Positions 27,989-38,228 are shown, counted from the stretch's first letter. The stretch: 64,000 bases of DNA from Curtobacterium flaccumfaciens (GCA_029689965.1 CP121450.1:434001-498000); one strand, 5' to 3'. The notes: generated from the sequence alone by a model not told the origin. A program made the numbers and translations.

Positions 27989-28842
27989 GCACCCTGACCG
28001 ACACGTACACCCTCTCCAACGGCGTGGAGATCCCCAAGATCGGACTCGGCACCTGGCTGATGGACGACGACGAGGCCGAGCAGGCCGTCCGCGATGCGAT
28101 CGGCGTCGGGTACCGCAACATCGACACCGCGCAGGCGTACGGCAACGAGCACGGCGTCGGCAAGGGCGTCCGCGGATCCGGCGTCGCCCGAGAGGAACTG
28201 TTCGTCTCCACCAAGCTCGCCGCCGAGATCAAGGACTACGACGCCGCCGTGCAGGCGATCGACGAGTCCCTGGCGAAGCTCGACCTCGGCTCCATCGACC
28301 TGATGCTCATCCACGCACCGCAGCCGTGGGACGACTTCCGCGGCGGCGGCTACGCCGACGGCAACCTCGCCGCATGGCGCGCCCTCGAGGAAGCGCTCGA
28401 GGCCGGGAAGCTCCGCGCGATCGGCGTCTCCAACTTCCTCGAAGCGGACGTACAGAACATCATCGACGGCGGCACCGTCACCCCGCACGTGAACCAGCTG
28501 CTCGTCCACGCCGGGAACACTCCCACCGACCTGCTCGCCTTCTGCGCCGACAAGGGCATCCACGTCGAGGCGTACTCGCCGATCGCGCACGGCGAGGTCC
28601 TCGGCAACGCCGATCTGAAGGCGATGGCGGCCCGGTACGCGACGTCGGTTGCGCAGCTGTGCGTCCGGTACGTCGTGCAGCTCGGCACCGTCGCACTGCC
28701 GAAGACTGCGAACGTCGAGCACATGCGCTCCAACGCCGAGGTCGATTTCCTCATCTCCGACGACGACATGGCGACGCTCCAGCAGCTGCACGAACGCGAC
28801 TACGGCGACTCCAGCAACTTCCCCGTCTACCGCGGCAAGTAG
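27985..28842 (+). CDS. Aldo/keto reductase, AKR5-like
   Basis: Intact 285 aa. MSTLTDTYTLSNGVEIPKIG, catalytic YRNIDTAQAYGNE (D, Y), FVSTKL (K), DLMLIHAPQP (H), IGVSNF, and C-terminal VPYRGK-like end PVYRGK. Last gene of the XRE-CMD-DUF2255-cupin-AKR operon. It probably reduces a carbonyl compound that also signals to the regulator. Confidence 0.9.
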   Translation: MSTLTDTYTLSNGVEIPKIGLGTWLMDDDEAEQAVRDAIGVGYRNIDTAQAYGNEHGVGKGVRGSGVAREELFVSTKLAAEIKDYDAAVQAIDESLAKLDLGSIDLMLIHAPQPWDDFRGGGYADGNLAAWRALEEALEAGKLRAIGVSNFLEADVQNIIDGGTVTPHVNQLLVHAGNTPTDLLAFCADKGIHVEAYSPIAHGEVLGNADLKAMAARYATSVAQLCVRYVVQLGTVALPKTANVEHMRSNAEVDFLISDDDMATLQQLHERDYGDSSNFPVYRGK

Positions 28843-28956
28843 TCCTCACATGTACGAAGCCCCGCGGTGCCCACCCGGTACCGTGGGGGTCTGCAGCATG
28901 GATGGGTGGCATCGGATCTGGCTTGCTCGGGTGGGTGGGCCTGGAAGGATGCCACC

Positions 28957-29274
28957 GTGCCCAAGCCGTACCCGAAGGAATTCCGCGACGACGTCGTGCG
29001 CGTCGCGGAGAACCGCGATCCCGGCGTGACGATCGAGCGGATCGCCAGCGACTTCGGTGCCCACCCGATGACCCTCACGAAGTGGCTCGCCCGCTCCCGC
29101 GCCGAGAAGATCGCCGTCGACACTGGTGCTGCGCTGCCGGGTGACCGGGATGCTGAGATCCGTGAGTTGCGTCAACGCAACCGGCTCCTCGAGCAAGAGG
29201 TCGAGGTGCTTCGTCGCGCGGCAGCGCATCTGTCGCAGGCGAACCTGCCGGGAAAAGGCTCTACCCGCCCGTGA
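28957..29274 (+). CDS. IS3 transposase OrfA (HTH subunit)
   Basis: 105 aa starting at GTG 28957. N-terminal HTH of the HTH_Tnp_1 type (PYPKEFRDDVVRVAENRDPG, IASDFGAHPMTLTKWLARS) and a C-terminal leucine-zipper (RELRQRNRLLEQEVEVLRRAA). It overlaps OrfB by 4 bp (GTGA), allowing coupled or frameshifted OrfAB synthesis. Confidence 0.9.
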   Translation: MPKPYPKEFRDDVVRVAENRDPGVTIERIASDFGAHPMTLTKWLARSRAEKIAVDTGAALPGDRDAEIRELRQRNRLLEQEVEVLRRAAAHLSQANLPGKGSTRP

Positions 29275-30158
29275 GCGAGCTCGCCGCGGACGGGATCCCC
29301 GCCCAGGCGACGTGCCGGGTGTTGCAGCTCTCCCACCAGCCGTACTCCCGGTGGCTGGCGAACCCCATCACCCGGAGCGAGGTGGTCGCGGCGTATCGGG
29401 CGAACGCGCTGTTCGACGCGCATCGGGACGATCCCGAGTTCGGGTACCGGCTCCTGGTCGATGAGGCCCGCGACCACGGGGAGCCCATGGCGGACCGGAC
29501 CGCGTGGACGATCGCCTCGCAGAACGGCTGGTGGAGTGTGTTCGGGAACAAGCGCGGCAGAGCCGGGAAGAAACCCGGGCCCGCGGTCCACGACGACCTG
29601 TGCACCGTGACCGATGCGGACGGCCGGACCCGGCACGTGTTCACCGCTGAGGCGCCGAACCGGCTGTGGTCGACCGACATCACGGAGCACAAGACCGCGG
29701 AGAGCAACCTCTACCTCCGCGCCGTCAAAGACGCTTGTTCGGGTCGGATCGTGGGGTACTCGATCGACTCCCGGATGAAGTCGCGTCTGGCCGTGACCGC
29801 GTTGGAGAACGCGGTTCTGATGCGTGGGGACGTGTCCGGATGCGTCCCGCATTCGGATCGAGGGTCGCAATTTCGGAGCCGGAAACTGCGGCGCGCGCTG
29901 ACCCGTCACAGCATGGTCGGATCGATGGGCAGAGTCGCGTCCTGCGGCGACAACGCGGCGATGGAGAGTTTCTTCGCGCTCCTGCAGAAGAACGTCCTGA
30001 ACCGGCGCTCGTGGGCGACCCGGGAAGAACTCCGCATCGCCATCGTGACCTGGATCGAGCGGACCTACCACCGACGACGCCGTCAGGCCCGACTCGGCCG
30101 ATCGACGCCCATCGCGTTCGAAACCATCATGCAGACCAACGTCGCACTCGCGGCGTGA
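29271..30158 (+). CDS. IS3 transposase OrfB (DDE integrase core)
   Basis: Intact 295 aa. HTH_21-like N-terminus then the rve core: first Asp in RLWSTDITEH, second in CVPHSDRGSQF, and Glu in GDNAAMESFFALLQKNVL, with the ending YHRRRRQARLGRSTPIAFE typical of IS3. GTG start 29271. Confidence 0.92.
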   Translation: MSELAADGIPAQATCRVLQLSHQPYSRWLANPITRSEVVAAYRANALFDAHRDDPEFGYRLLVDEARDHGEPMADRTAWTIASQNGWWSVFGNKRGRAGKKPGPAVHDDLCTVTDADGRTRHVFTAEAPNRLWSTDITEHKTAESNLYLRAVKDACSGRIVGYSIDSRMKSRLAVTALENAVLMRGDVSGCVPHSDRGSQFRSRKLRRALTRHSMVGSMGRVASCGDNAAMESFFALLQKNVLNRRSWATREELRIAIVTWIERTYHRRRRQARLGRSTPIAFETIMQTNVALAA

Positions 30159-30227
30159 CTACAACTGTCACCCATCCGTGCAGCAGACCCCACGCCTGAC
30201 CAGAGGATCGGACCCGAAGCTCAAGCT

Positions 30228-30503
30228 TCATCGACGACACGGCGAGCGGTGGCGGTCTCTCCACGTGTATCGGCCGAACCATGCCGAGCCCTGCCGCCAC
30301 GTGCTGTCGCTCTGCAGAACCAGGTCCTGGGAGATCACACCTAGGAACAGCTCGGCGTCGTCGAAGGCCCGCTCGTAATCGGCATTGGTGGCGAACTGAT
30401 CCTCGAGCACCGGGCGAAGCAGCTCGAGCAGCCAATCGCTCACCGGCGTGTACTTCTTCGGGATTCCGCCATTACCAAGGCCTGCGCTAGGGCGTGTTGC
30501 CAA
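30228..30503 (-). CDS. Hypothetical 91-aa protein beside IS3
   Basis: Reads SAGLGNGGIPKKYTPVSDWLLELLRPVLEDQFATNADYERAFDDAELFLGVISQDLVLQ, well-behaved coding composition but no recognised family. The C-terminus (DRHRSPCRR) ends 35 bp from the IS3 right end, so the gene may have been shortened when the element arrived. The rest of 30,193-30,673 holds only the promoter region of the next gene. Confidence 0.4.
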   Translation of the reverse strand: MATRPSAGLGNGGIPKKYTPVSDWLLELLRPVLEDQFATNADYERAFDDAELFLGVISQDLVLQSDSTWRQGSAWFGRYTWRDRHRSPCRR

Positions 30504-30673
30504 ATGGTGCGGGCGAGTCAGAACGGAAGAGTGCTCGCCGGGCGCCCCCGGCCTTGGTTCGTTGCGGAGCGCGGACGTTGTATGTTGGTGGTGTCGAGGT
30601 GATGCGTCGGAACGCCTCGGTGCCGGGTTCGGCTGTCCGTGGCGCGTAGGTTCTACGTGTTCAGGAGTCAGTC

Positions 30674-31528
30674 ATGTCCCATCTCGATCGCAAGCCCACC
30701 CTGGTCATGGGTGCTCGTGGCAGCGTCGGCAAGTTCGTTCTTGATGCTCTGCTGGAGCAGGGTGTCCCGGTGCGCGCGTCCGCGCGGAAGCCCGAGCCGG
30801 GCCAGTTCCCTGCCGGTGTCGAGGTGTTCGCCGCCGACCTGACCGACCAGGCCAGCCTCGCCGTGGCGTTCGATGGTGTCGGTCAGGTGTTTCTCTACGC
30901 CAACCACGAAGGCGTTGACGGTGTCATCGACGCCGCACGCGATGCGGGGGTTGAACGGATCGTGCTCATGTCCTCGGGCAGTGTCATCCACCCGACCTCG
31001 GCAGGGAACGCGATCACGGAGGCGCACCGGCAGATCGAGGACGCCTTCGACGCCGCGTCGGACTTGACGGTTGTCCCGATCCGGCCGCTGGTGCTGGCGA
31101 CGAATGCGCTGGGCTGGGCATGGCCGATCAAGGCCAGCGCGTCGGTCGCGCTGTACGAGCCGGATGCGGTCACTGCTCCGATTCACGAGAAGGACATTGC
31201 CGCTGTCGCCGTCGCTGCTCTCACTGGCAACACCTCCGCCGCTGTCAGCGAGCTGTTGACTGGCACTGCCCGCATCAGCCAGCGTGACCAGGTCGCAGCG
31301 ATTGCGGCCGCTACTGGGAAGGACATCACGGTCACGGAGCTCACCCGTGACGAGGCGGCCGCCCAGTTCGCGCGCTTCATGCCCGCCGAGGAGGCGGAGG
31401 CGGTGCTGCAGTTCCTCGACGATGCCGACGCCGGCAACTCGCCCGCCACCGATACGGTCAGCAGGGTTCTCGGTCGGCCAGCGCTCGGGTTCGACGTGTG
31501 GGCCGCCGATCACGCGGCCGAGTTCTGA
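30674..31528 (+). CDS. NmrA-like NAD(P)-binding protein
   Basis: Intact 284 aa. Rossmann start LVMGARGSVGKFVLDALLEQGVPVRAS; then VFLYANHEGVDGVIDAARDAGVERIVLMSSGSV and the NmrA-type tail LTRDEAAAQFARFMPAEEAEAVLQFLDDAD. Such proteins sense NADP(H) ratio or act as atypical reductases (QorB-like). CAGGAGTCAGTC ribosome site. Followed after 19 bp by a small membrane protein gene. Confidence 0.85.
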   Translation: MSHLDRKPTLVMGARGSVGKFVLDALLEQGVPVRASARKPEPGQFPAGVEVFAADLTDQASLAVAFDGVGQVFLYANHEGVDGVIDAARDAGVERIVLMSSGSVIHPTSAGNAITEAHRQIEDAFDAASDLTVVPIRPLVLATNALGWAWPIKASASVALYEPDAVTAPIHEKDIAAVAVAALTGNTSAAVSELLTGTARISQRDQVAAIAAATGKDITVTELTRDEAAAQFARFMPAEEAEAVLQFLDDADAGNSPATDTVSRVLGRPALGFDVWAADHAAEF

Positions 31529-31547
31529 TCAGCGGAGGACGCATCTG

Positions 31548-31956
31548 ATGTCGAAGATCACGCTCGGGAAGGTCCTGTTGACGGTCACCGCGTTGTACGC
31601 GGGTGCGGGGCCGTACGTGTTCGACTGGAACAAGACCCACATCCACAACCCGGACTGGCCACCGCACGCGAAGTTCCACAACGCGCAGACGATGAGCCTC
31701 GGCGCGGCGCTGTCCGCCGCCGCGCTCACCGCCATCTGGGGCGGGGCCGCTGGTCGAAAGGGCGTCTGCAGGTGGCCGCAGGTGCTGCGTCGATGTACTG
31801 GACGACGCAACTGTCCGCGTCGGCCTATCCCGGCGTCGCGATGATGGACCCGCCTGCTCGAACGAGTCGGCTGGGACCCAGACCTACGTCGCCGCGGCGG
31901 CGCTAGCAATCAACATCCTCGCGTTCTTCCTGGAGCGCGGGCACACGCGCAGTTGA
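31548..31956 (+). CDS. Small membrane protein, DUF6640-like (frameshifted)
   Basis: About 135 aa. KITLGKVLLTVTALYAGAGPYVFDWNKTHIHNPDWPPHAKFHNAQTMSLGAALS then three further hydrophobic segments ending AAAALAINILAFFLERGHTR. The WNxTHIxNPxWPPHAKFH signature resembles DUF6640, though I cannot confirm this. Frames break near 31750 and 31855. GGAGGACGCATCTG precedes the ATG. Function unknown. Confidence 0.6.
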
Positions 31957-31989
31957 CGCGATGGCGTATCCGCCGGGCAGGATGAAGCG

Positions 31990-33637
31990 ATGGAGCCGCT
32001 GATCGTCGCTATCGGAGTCGTTGTCCTCGTCGTCATCGTCACCGCGTTCTCGCCTCGTGTGGGCGTGGCGGGGCCGTTGGTTCTCGTGGTGATCGGCGTC
32101 ATCGTCAGCTTCCTGCCCTGGGTACCACGTGTCGAGGTGGACCCGGAGATCATCCTGAGCGGGGTTCTCCCGCCGCTGTTGTACTCGTCGGCAGTGTCGA
32201 TGCCATCGATGGACTTCCGCCGCGACTTCCGGCCCATCAGCGCGCTCTCGGTGATCCTCGTGGTGCTGAGCGCGGTCGCCGTCGGCGTCGTTCTGTCCTG
32301 GCTGATCCCAGGACTCGGACTGCCGGCGGGGATCGCGCTCGGCGCGATCGTCAGCCCCACCGACGCCGTCGCAACCTCGATCGCACGACACCTCGGCGTC
32401 CCATCACGCGTCGTGACCGTGCTCGAAGGCGAGAGCCTGCTCAACGACGCAACCGCACTGGTACTGCTGCGCGCAGCGATCGCTGCGACAGCCGGGACCG
32501 TGTCGGTCGGCGGTATCGCCCTCCAGTTCGCGTTCTCCGTGATCGTCGCGGTCGTGATCGGCGTCCTCGTCGGGGCCGTGAACCTGCGGATCCGGCGTGC
32601 GCTGCGGAACCCGGCCGCGAGCACTGCGATCTCGTTCGTCGTCCCGTTCGTTGCGTCGATCCCTGCGGAAGCGCTCGGCGCGTCCGGGCTCGTCGCGGCC
32701 GTCGCTGCGGGACTCGTCACCGGAAGCGGACTCGCCCGCTACCTCCGGCCCCAGGACCGCAACGCCGACGAGCAGAACTGGCGAACCATCGAGCTGCTCC
32801 TCGAAGGCGGCATCTTCCTCCTCATGGGCTTGCAGGTCCACGGCCTGATCACCGACCTCCGCGACGGCGGCGATGCGCTGCGCACCGCTGTCCTCCTCGG
32901 CGCGGCGGTCGCCGGCGTGGTGATCCTGGTGCGCGCGCTCCACGTCACCGCCCTGCTCCTCGGCCTCGGCGCACAGGTCAAACGGCGACAAGCAAAACCG
33001 TCGCGTACTTCTCGTGGGAAAGGCGCGACCGAGTCGTTCCTGGTCGGTGGTGTCTTCTCCGCGGGAGAACGTGCAGTGATCATCTGGGCAGGGATGCGCG
33101 GCGCCGTGACCGTCGCCGCCGCGCAGACACTCCCCGACGACACCCCGCACCGGGCGCTGCTGATCCTGATCGCGTTTGTCGTCGCTGCCGGCACCCTCCT
33201 GCTCCAGGGCAGCACGCTTCCCGCGCTCGTGAGGGCACTGCGTCTCACCCGGACGGACCCAGAAGCTCGTTGAGGCCGAACGCGCTCGCCTCCTCGCGAG
33301 CATCAACCAGGCGGGAGCATCCGTGTTGGAGAGCCCCAGCCTGAAGCGCCCAACTGGTGAAACCTACGACCCTGCGCTTGTGCGGATGGTGAGGGGGCGC
33401 ATCCTCCAAGCCACCGATGTCCGGCGCCAGGACGCGTTGCAAGAGACGAAGGAGCAACAGTTCGAACTCCGCCTCGCAGTCATCGACGTGCAACGCCGCA
33501 CCCTTCTCACGGCCCGGCAAGCAGGCACCTACACCTCGAGCACACTCCGTGACGTCCTGACCGCACTCGACGCCGAACAGATCGCCATCGAACTCAAAGG
33601 TGGGCTTCCCGCACAACTCAACGACCCTGCTGACTGA
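31990..33637 (+). CDS. CPA1-type Na+/H+ antiporter (one frameshift)
   Basis: About 549 aa with 12 or so hydrophobic helices. The ion-binding region LPAGIALGAIVSPTDAVATSIARHLGV and VTVLEGESLLNDATALVLL are the CPA1 hallmarks. An inserted T near 33268 stops the frame after LRLTRTDPEAR; the cytoplasmic tail continues as EAERARLLASINQAGASVLESP to LDAEQIAIELKGGLPAQL at 33637. Exchanges Na+ or K+ for H+ at the membrane. Confidence 0.88.
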
Positions 33638-33699
33638 GCGCCGGACCGCTCTGGCCAGGATCCGCACCTTCACCCGGAATCCGCGCCATCACGAACTAC

Positions 33700-33800
33700 T
33701 CAGGAGATTGCAGTCCAAAGCAGTGCCGCTGCGAGGCAGAGCCCTGCGTGGTAATTCCGTGCGGTCTTGTCGGAGCGCATCGCGAGAACCCGACACTCAG
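33700..33800 (-). pseudogene. IS5-like transposase, C-terminal scrap
   Basis: Minus-strand frame RVLAMRSDKTARNYHAGLCLAAALLWTAIS with a stop at 33700 matches the conserved last about 30 residues of IS5-family transposases (RSDKTARNYHA...). The rest of the element is absent. Confidence 0.5.
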
Positions 33801-33809
33801 CCCGAGAGT

Positions 33810-34130
33810 GCGTGCCCCGCCGATCGAGCCGCATCGCCGCCCGTCAATACCCTCTGCCGCGCTGCTCGGCTCGCCGAGGTCCCACACATACCACGAAGCG
33901 CATCCCTTGAGTCGTCACGGCCGAACCAGAGGCACCCAACGGTGTCATCGTCGTCATGAACAATGTCGAACACAGCGTTCTCCAGAGCGGGAGTGCCTTG
34001 GGACGCCCGCTCGAAATCCTCGTCGACATGCCGATCGCCAGCATGTGGTACCTCACCAGCAGCAATCAGTTGCCTCTTGCATTCGACGCGGCACCGTTTT
34101 CGCCGAGTAGGGGAACCGTTGAACGTCGAT
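33810..34130 (-). pseudogene. Degraded GNAT-like acetyltransferase
   Basis: Broken frames read RHVDEDFERASQGTPALENAVFDIVHDDDDTVGCLWFG and, in another frame, a coenzyme-A-loop-like EQRGRGY followed by RAAMRL. Together they resemble the N-terminal half and motif A of a GNAT enzyme. The 3' part is replaced by the IS5 scrap. The interval 33,638-34,313 has no intact gene. Confidence 0.35.
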
Positions 34131-34313
34131 CGAAATGAGAGCGATCCGCACGCGGCCAGTCTGGCAACGTACCCGGGACGCTCCTCCCCGCAGCAACACG
34201 CCAAGAGCGAGTCAAGAGCAGCGGTGACCGGCATGTGCCCACCGCCGCGTGGGCCCGACTCTGAACGCCCCGTTTGGGTGCATCCCTAGGAGCCCAGGCG
34301 GTAGGCGGGTGAG

Positions 34314-34384
34314 GTGGCACCGCCGGTTCGGGTTCCGGCGGTGCCACGAGTCGAGGAGACGGCCCACCCCAGGGCCGTCTCCTC
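34314..34384. terminator. Two consecutive terminator hairpins
   Basis: First hairpin 34314-34347, arms GTGGCACCGCCGG / CCGGCGGTGCCAC. Second 34353-34384, arms GAGGAGACGGCCC / GGGCCGTCTCCTC. Both are perfect and GC-rich; they separate the decayed region from the serine-hydrolase gene. Confidence 0.75.
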
Positions 34385-34546
34385 CACGCTCCGGTCTCGG
34401 CCATCAGGTGAGGGAGCGTGCGACGTCGGCCGCGAGCCGAGCGCTCGCAGCCCCGTCACCCTGTAGGACGAGGCTCGGGTGTGGATCGTCACGCTCCGGT
34501 CTGTCGTCGGTCCGGTGCGTCCGGCGTGCGCTCTATCGTGTCGATC

Positions 34547-35542
34547 ATGATCGACAGCACCGCTCGTGCACTGCACGACGCCGCAACCGACTCCGGCTTC
34601 AGCGGGGTGATCAGGGTGGACGGGCCCGATGGCTGCTCGTTCGCGCGGGCGTACGGTTCTGCCGACCGGGGACGTGGCGTTCCGATGCGCGTGGATCACC
34701 GCTGCTGGATCGCGAGCGTTGCGAAGGGTTTCACCGCGCTCGCGGTCGGGACGCTCGTCGATGACGGAGCGTTGACCCTCGACTCGCGGGCGCGCACGTT
34801 CCTCGGCGACGACCTTCCGCTGATCGACGAGGCTGTCACGGTCGGGCACCTGTTGTCGCACACCGCGGGGATCGGTGACTACCTGGACGAGACCACCGGC
34901 GACGTTGCCGACCACGTGCTGACCCGACCGGTCCACGAGTTGGACACCACGGAGGCGTTCGTGCCGATGCTGGGCGGGCGCCCGCAGGTGACGGAGCCAG
35001 GATCTCGGTTCGCGTACTGCAACAGCGGTTTCGTGGTGCTGGCCCTGATCGCCGAGCGGGTGTCGAGGGTGCCGTTCCACGACCTGGTGCGGCAGCGTGT
35101 GTTCGCCCCCGCAGGCATGAACGCGAGCGGGTACCCCCGGACGGACGAGGTTCCCGGGGACATGGCGCTCGGGTACCTCGGTGCGAGCAATGACCGCACG
35201 AACGTCCTCCACCTTCCGGTTCGTGGGAGCGGGGACGGTGGCGCGGCCTCCACCGTGGCCGACCTGGCGGCGTTCTGGTCGGCTGTGTTCGACTTCCGCA
35301 TCGTGTCCGAGGAGACGCTGGCGGCGTTGCTCGAGCCGCTGCACCGTGTCGATGACGAGCGGATGCGGTACGGGCATGGGTTCTGGCGCGGGTGGGAGTC
35401 GAGCACCGTGATCCTCGAGGGGTACGACGCCGGTGTGTCGGCCCGGACGTGGCACGATCCGGAGTCCGGGCTCACGGGTACCGTCATCGCGAACACATCC
35501 GAAGGAGCCTGGCCGGTCCTCCGGGCCATCGAATGGAGCTGA
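34547..35542 (+). CDS. Serine hydrolase, beta-lactamase class C / DD-peptidase fold
   Basis: Intact 331 aa without signal peptide. Catalytic SxxK is SVAKGFTALAVG (near residue 66), the second motif YxN is YCNSGFVVLALIAERVS; SHTAGIGDY and a late HGFWRGW are also family features. TATCGT lies 7 nt before ATG 34547 (leaderless), fixing the start. Likely a cytoplasmic esterase, peptidase or amidase of the beta-lactamase-like family rather than a resistance enzyme. Confidence 0.85.
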   Translation: MIDSTARALHDAATDSGFSGVIRVDGPDGCSFARAYGSADRGRGVPMRVDHRCWIASVAKGFTALAVGTLVDDGALTLDSRARTFLGDDLPLIDEAVTVGHLLSHTAGIGDYLDETTGDVADHVLTRPVHELDTTEAFVPMLGGRPQVTEPGSRFAYCNSGFVVLALIAERVSRVPFHDLVRQRVFAPAGMNASGYPRTDEVPGDMALGYLGASNDRTNVLHLPVRGSGDGGAASTVADLAAFWSAVFDFRIVSEETLAALLEPLHRVDDERMRYGHGFWRGWESSTVILEGYDAGVSARTWHDPESGLTGTVIANTSEGAWPVLRAIEWS

Positions 35543-35627
35543 CAGGGCGTGGGCGCCTACTGAACGTGCGCTGTGATGCTGGCGGATGGGCAGCGTCGGT
35601 GCACGTCGCCGAACACGTCGGCCGCGA

Positions 35628-37338
35628 TCAGTCGGTGATGTTCGCGGTGAGCGCTGCGATGCGTGCTGAGCGTGCTGCACGCGTGTACGCGCGGCCTGGA
35701 ATTCCAGGCCGGGTCTGCCAAGGGAGGGGACCTGGCGGCGGCCGGTACTCGATGCCCATCGCAGCGAGTCGCTCGAGGTGTTCCGTGAGACGGAGTTCGA
35801 AGTCGGCCAAGTCGCGCGGTCCCGTTGTGTCAGCGGACCAGAGCGCTTCGGCAAGCGCAGCGAGTCGCGGGAAGAGCATGTAGTCGTGCATTCGGACCGT
35901 GTCGAGGTGTTCGGACCATAGGTTGCCCTGTCCGCCGATCACGTGGGCTCGCTGACCTGTGTCGAGCCCTTCGGGCACGGGGTCGAAGGCGAACACTTCG
36001 GCAACCCCGTTCACGACGCCCATCGGTATGGGCTCACTGTCATCGTCGCTCTGCCGGTAGTCGAGGTAGGCGGGGTCGTCGGCGGCCGAGATCACGTCGT
36101 GTCCTCGTCTCACGGCGGTGATCGCTCCCCGGTTCCCGCGCCAGGAAATCACCGTTGCGTCTTGTGGCAGGTTGCTGCCTTCGAGGATCTCGTCCCACCC
36201 GAACGCGCGGCGTCCCGATGATGCGAGATGTTCGGCCAGCCTCCCGATGATCCAGGCTTGCAACTGCCCTTCGTCCCGGAGTCCGAGCTGGCGGATGCGT
36301 GTCTGGACGTCCGGGTCCTCGCGCCATTGAGTCTTGGGCACTCGTCCCGCCGAGGCCGATGTACTCGGATGGGAACAATGCGATGACCTCGTCGAGGACG
36401 TCCTGGAAGAACTGGATCGTTGGCTCGTCGGGGTTGAGGATGTCCTCGCTGACTCCCCAGCGTGTCCAGACCTTGAGCGGTTCGGGGCGCTCACGGCGGC
36501 TGCGCACGGCAAGTTGTGGGTAGGCGGCGAGTGCTGCACTGACGTGTCCGGGGGTTTCGATCTCGGGCACCACAGTGATGAAGCGTTCCGCCGCGTAGGC
36601 GACGATCTCGCGGATGTCGTCCTGGGTGTAGTGGCCGCCGTGGGGGCGTCCATCGAAGCCTCCAACGGGTTCGCCGTCCACGAGGGCACCGATCTGCGTC
36701 TCTCGGCGCCATGATCCGACTTCGACGAGCCGCGGATATTTCCGGATCTCGATACGCCATCCCTGGTCGTCGGTCAGGTGCAGGTGCAGCCGGTTGATGC
36801 GGTGTGCCGCGAGATGATCGATCGTCCGGAGCAGTTCGGGCACGGTACGGAAGTGTCGGGCCACGTCGAGCATGACGCCTCGCCACGCGAAGGCGGGTGC
36901 GTCGGCGACGACGAGGGTCGGCACTGCCCACGGGCCGCTGCCGACGGTGCTGCGTCGGTGGACGTCCGACGGCAGCAGCTGCAGCAGCGCCTGCACGGCG
37001 TGGAAGGCCCCGGCAGCCCCGCCGCCGACGATGTCGACCCGATGCGGGGTGACACGGAGCCGGAACGACTCCGATCGGTCGCCACGAGGTCCGGTCGGCA
37101 GGTCGTGGTCGTCCTCGACGGACAGGGTGACGAGCCCGGTGTCGGGCACCGCATGCCCGGCTCCGTCGGCAGGTTCCGGACGCAGCCGGATGCCGGTCGA
37201 GGCCGTCAGAACGCGGACGAGCTCGCGACCCGCTCGTGCTGCTCCCTCATCGACCCGGAGCGTCGTCCGGTGATCGAACGTGAAGGTGCCGTCTCCGTCC
37301 CATCGTGACCTGGGGCGCGGGACGAGGCCGCGCGTCAT
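35628..37338 (-). CDS. GH20 beta-N-acetylhexosaminidase (frameshifted)
   Basis: About 570 aa, no signal peptide. GH20b-like N-terminal domain, then the TIM barrel: APAFAWRGVMLDVARHF, INRLHLHLTDDQGWRIEI, GHYTQDDIREIVAYAAERFITVVPEIETPGH. Two lost bases at about 36345 fall on the catalytic Asp-Glu: restored it reads GLGGDECPKTQW. Acts inside the cell on short GlcNAc oligomers brought in by the ABC transporter encoded upstream; ATG overlaps the permease stop (ATGA). Confidence 0.9.
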
Positions 37339-38228
37339 CCCTTCACCCCGGAGAGTGCGATGCCCTCGACGAATGCCTTCTGTGCGAAGAAGAAGATCAC
37401 GACGACGGGAACCATGATCACTACCGTGAGCGCCATCGTCATCGACCAGTCGCTGCCGTGCTGGCCCCGGAACGTCGCGAGCCCGTACGCCACCGGCCAG
37501 GCGGCCTGGTTCTCGGACGCGTAGAGGAGCGGGCCGTAGTAGTCGTTCCAGGAGTGGAAGAACATGAAGATCGCCGCCGACGCGATGCCCGGCCGGGCCA
37601 TCGGCACGACGACCCGCCAGAGCACGCCCCACTCGCTGCACCCGTCCATCCGGGCGGCGTCGCCGTACTCCTTCGGGATCGTCAGGAAGAACTGGCGGAG
37701 CAGGAAGATGCTGAACGCGTCACCGAGCAGGTTCGGCAGGATCAGCGGCCAGAGCGTGCCGGTGAGGTGCAGGTGCGACCACATCACGTAGACCGGCACC
37801 GCGGTGACCTGCGGGGGCAGGAGCATCGCGACGATGATCACGGTGAAGACCAGGTTCGCCCCCTTGAACTTGATCTGGGCGAGCGCGTACGCCGCCGGGA
37901 CCGAGCTGACGAGCATGAACGCGGTGGCGAGCACGGCGTACATCGACGAGTTGCCGAACCACTGCGCGAGCGGCAGTTCGCTGAACACCCGGGCGTAGTT
38001 CGAGAAGTCGAACGGCCTCGGGATGATCGACGCCGTGAGCGCCTGGTTGCTCGACATGAGCGACGTCAGGACGACGAAGACGATCGGCGCGATGGTCAGG
38101 ACACCGAGCGCCACGAGCGCGGCGTGCTCGGCGATCCAGACGAGCAGGCTGCGGCGCGGACCGCGCGCGGAGCCGGACGCCGCGCCGCGGGGAGCCCGGG
38201 CGAGCGGGGACTGGGACACGGCGGTCAT
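37335..38228 (-). CDS. Sugar ABC transporter permease (MalG type)
   Basis: Intact 297 aa, six helices; the EAA loop for the ATPase is EYGDAARMDGCSEWGVLWRVVVPMARPG. Second inner-membrane subunit of the CUT1-family importer together with the genes at 38228 and 39285. No ATPase gene is present, so it likely uses a shared MsiK-type ATPase encoded elsewhere, as is usual in actinobacteria. Confidence 0.9.
   Translation of the reverse strand: MTAVSQSPLARAPRGAASGSARGPRRSLLVWIAEHAALVALGVLTIAPIVFVVLTSLMSSNQALTASIIPRPFDFSNYARVFSELPLAQWFGNSSMYAVLATAFMLVSSVPAAYALAQIKFKGANLVFTVIIVAMLLPPQVTAVPVYVMWSHLHLTGTLWPLILPNLLGDAFSIFLLRQFFLTIPKEYGDAARMDGCSEWGVLWRVVVPMARPGIASAAIFMFFHSWNDYYGPLLYASENQAAWPVAYGLATFRGQHGSDWSMTMALTVVIMVPVVVIFFFAQKAFVEGIALSGVKG

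Larger units (their letters stand above)
28884..30192 (+). mobile_element. IS3-family insertion sequence, complete
   Basis: About 1.3 kb with imperfect terminal inverted repeats: left TGGGGGTCTGCAGCATGGAT, right (reverse complement) TGGGGTCTGCTGCACGGAT, both followed by GGGTG. Two overlapping frames encode OrfA and the DDE transposase OrfB. A target duplication was not clear. Neither gene is disrupted, so the copy may be recent and active. Confidence 0.85.

Noticed and set aside
33797..34234. Intact 145-codon gene on the minus strand
   Set aside because: The recognisable GNAT-like parts lie in more than one frame, so a decayed gene fits better.
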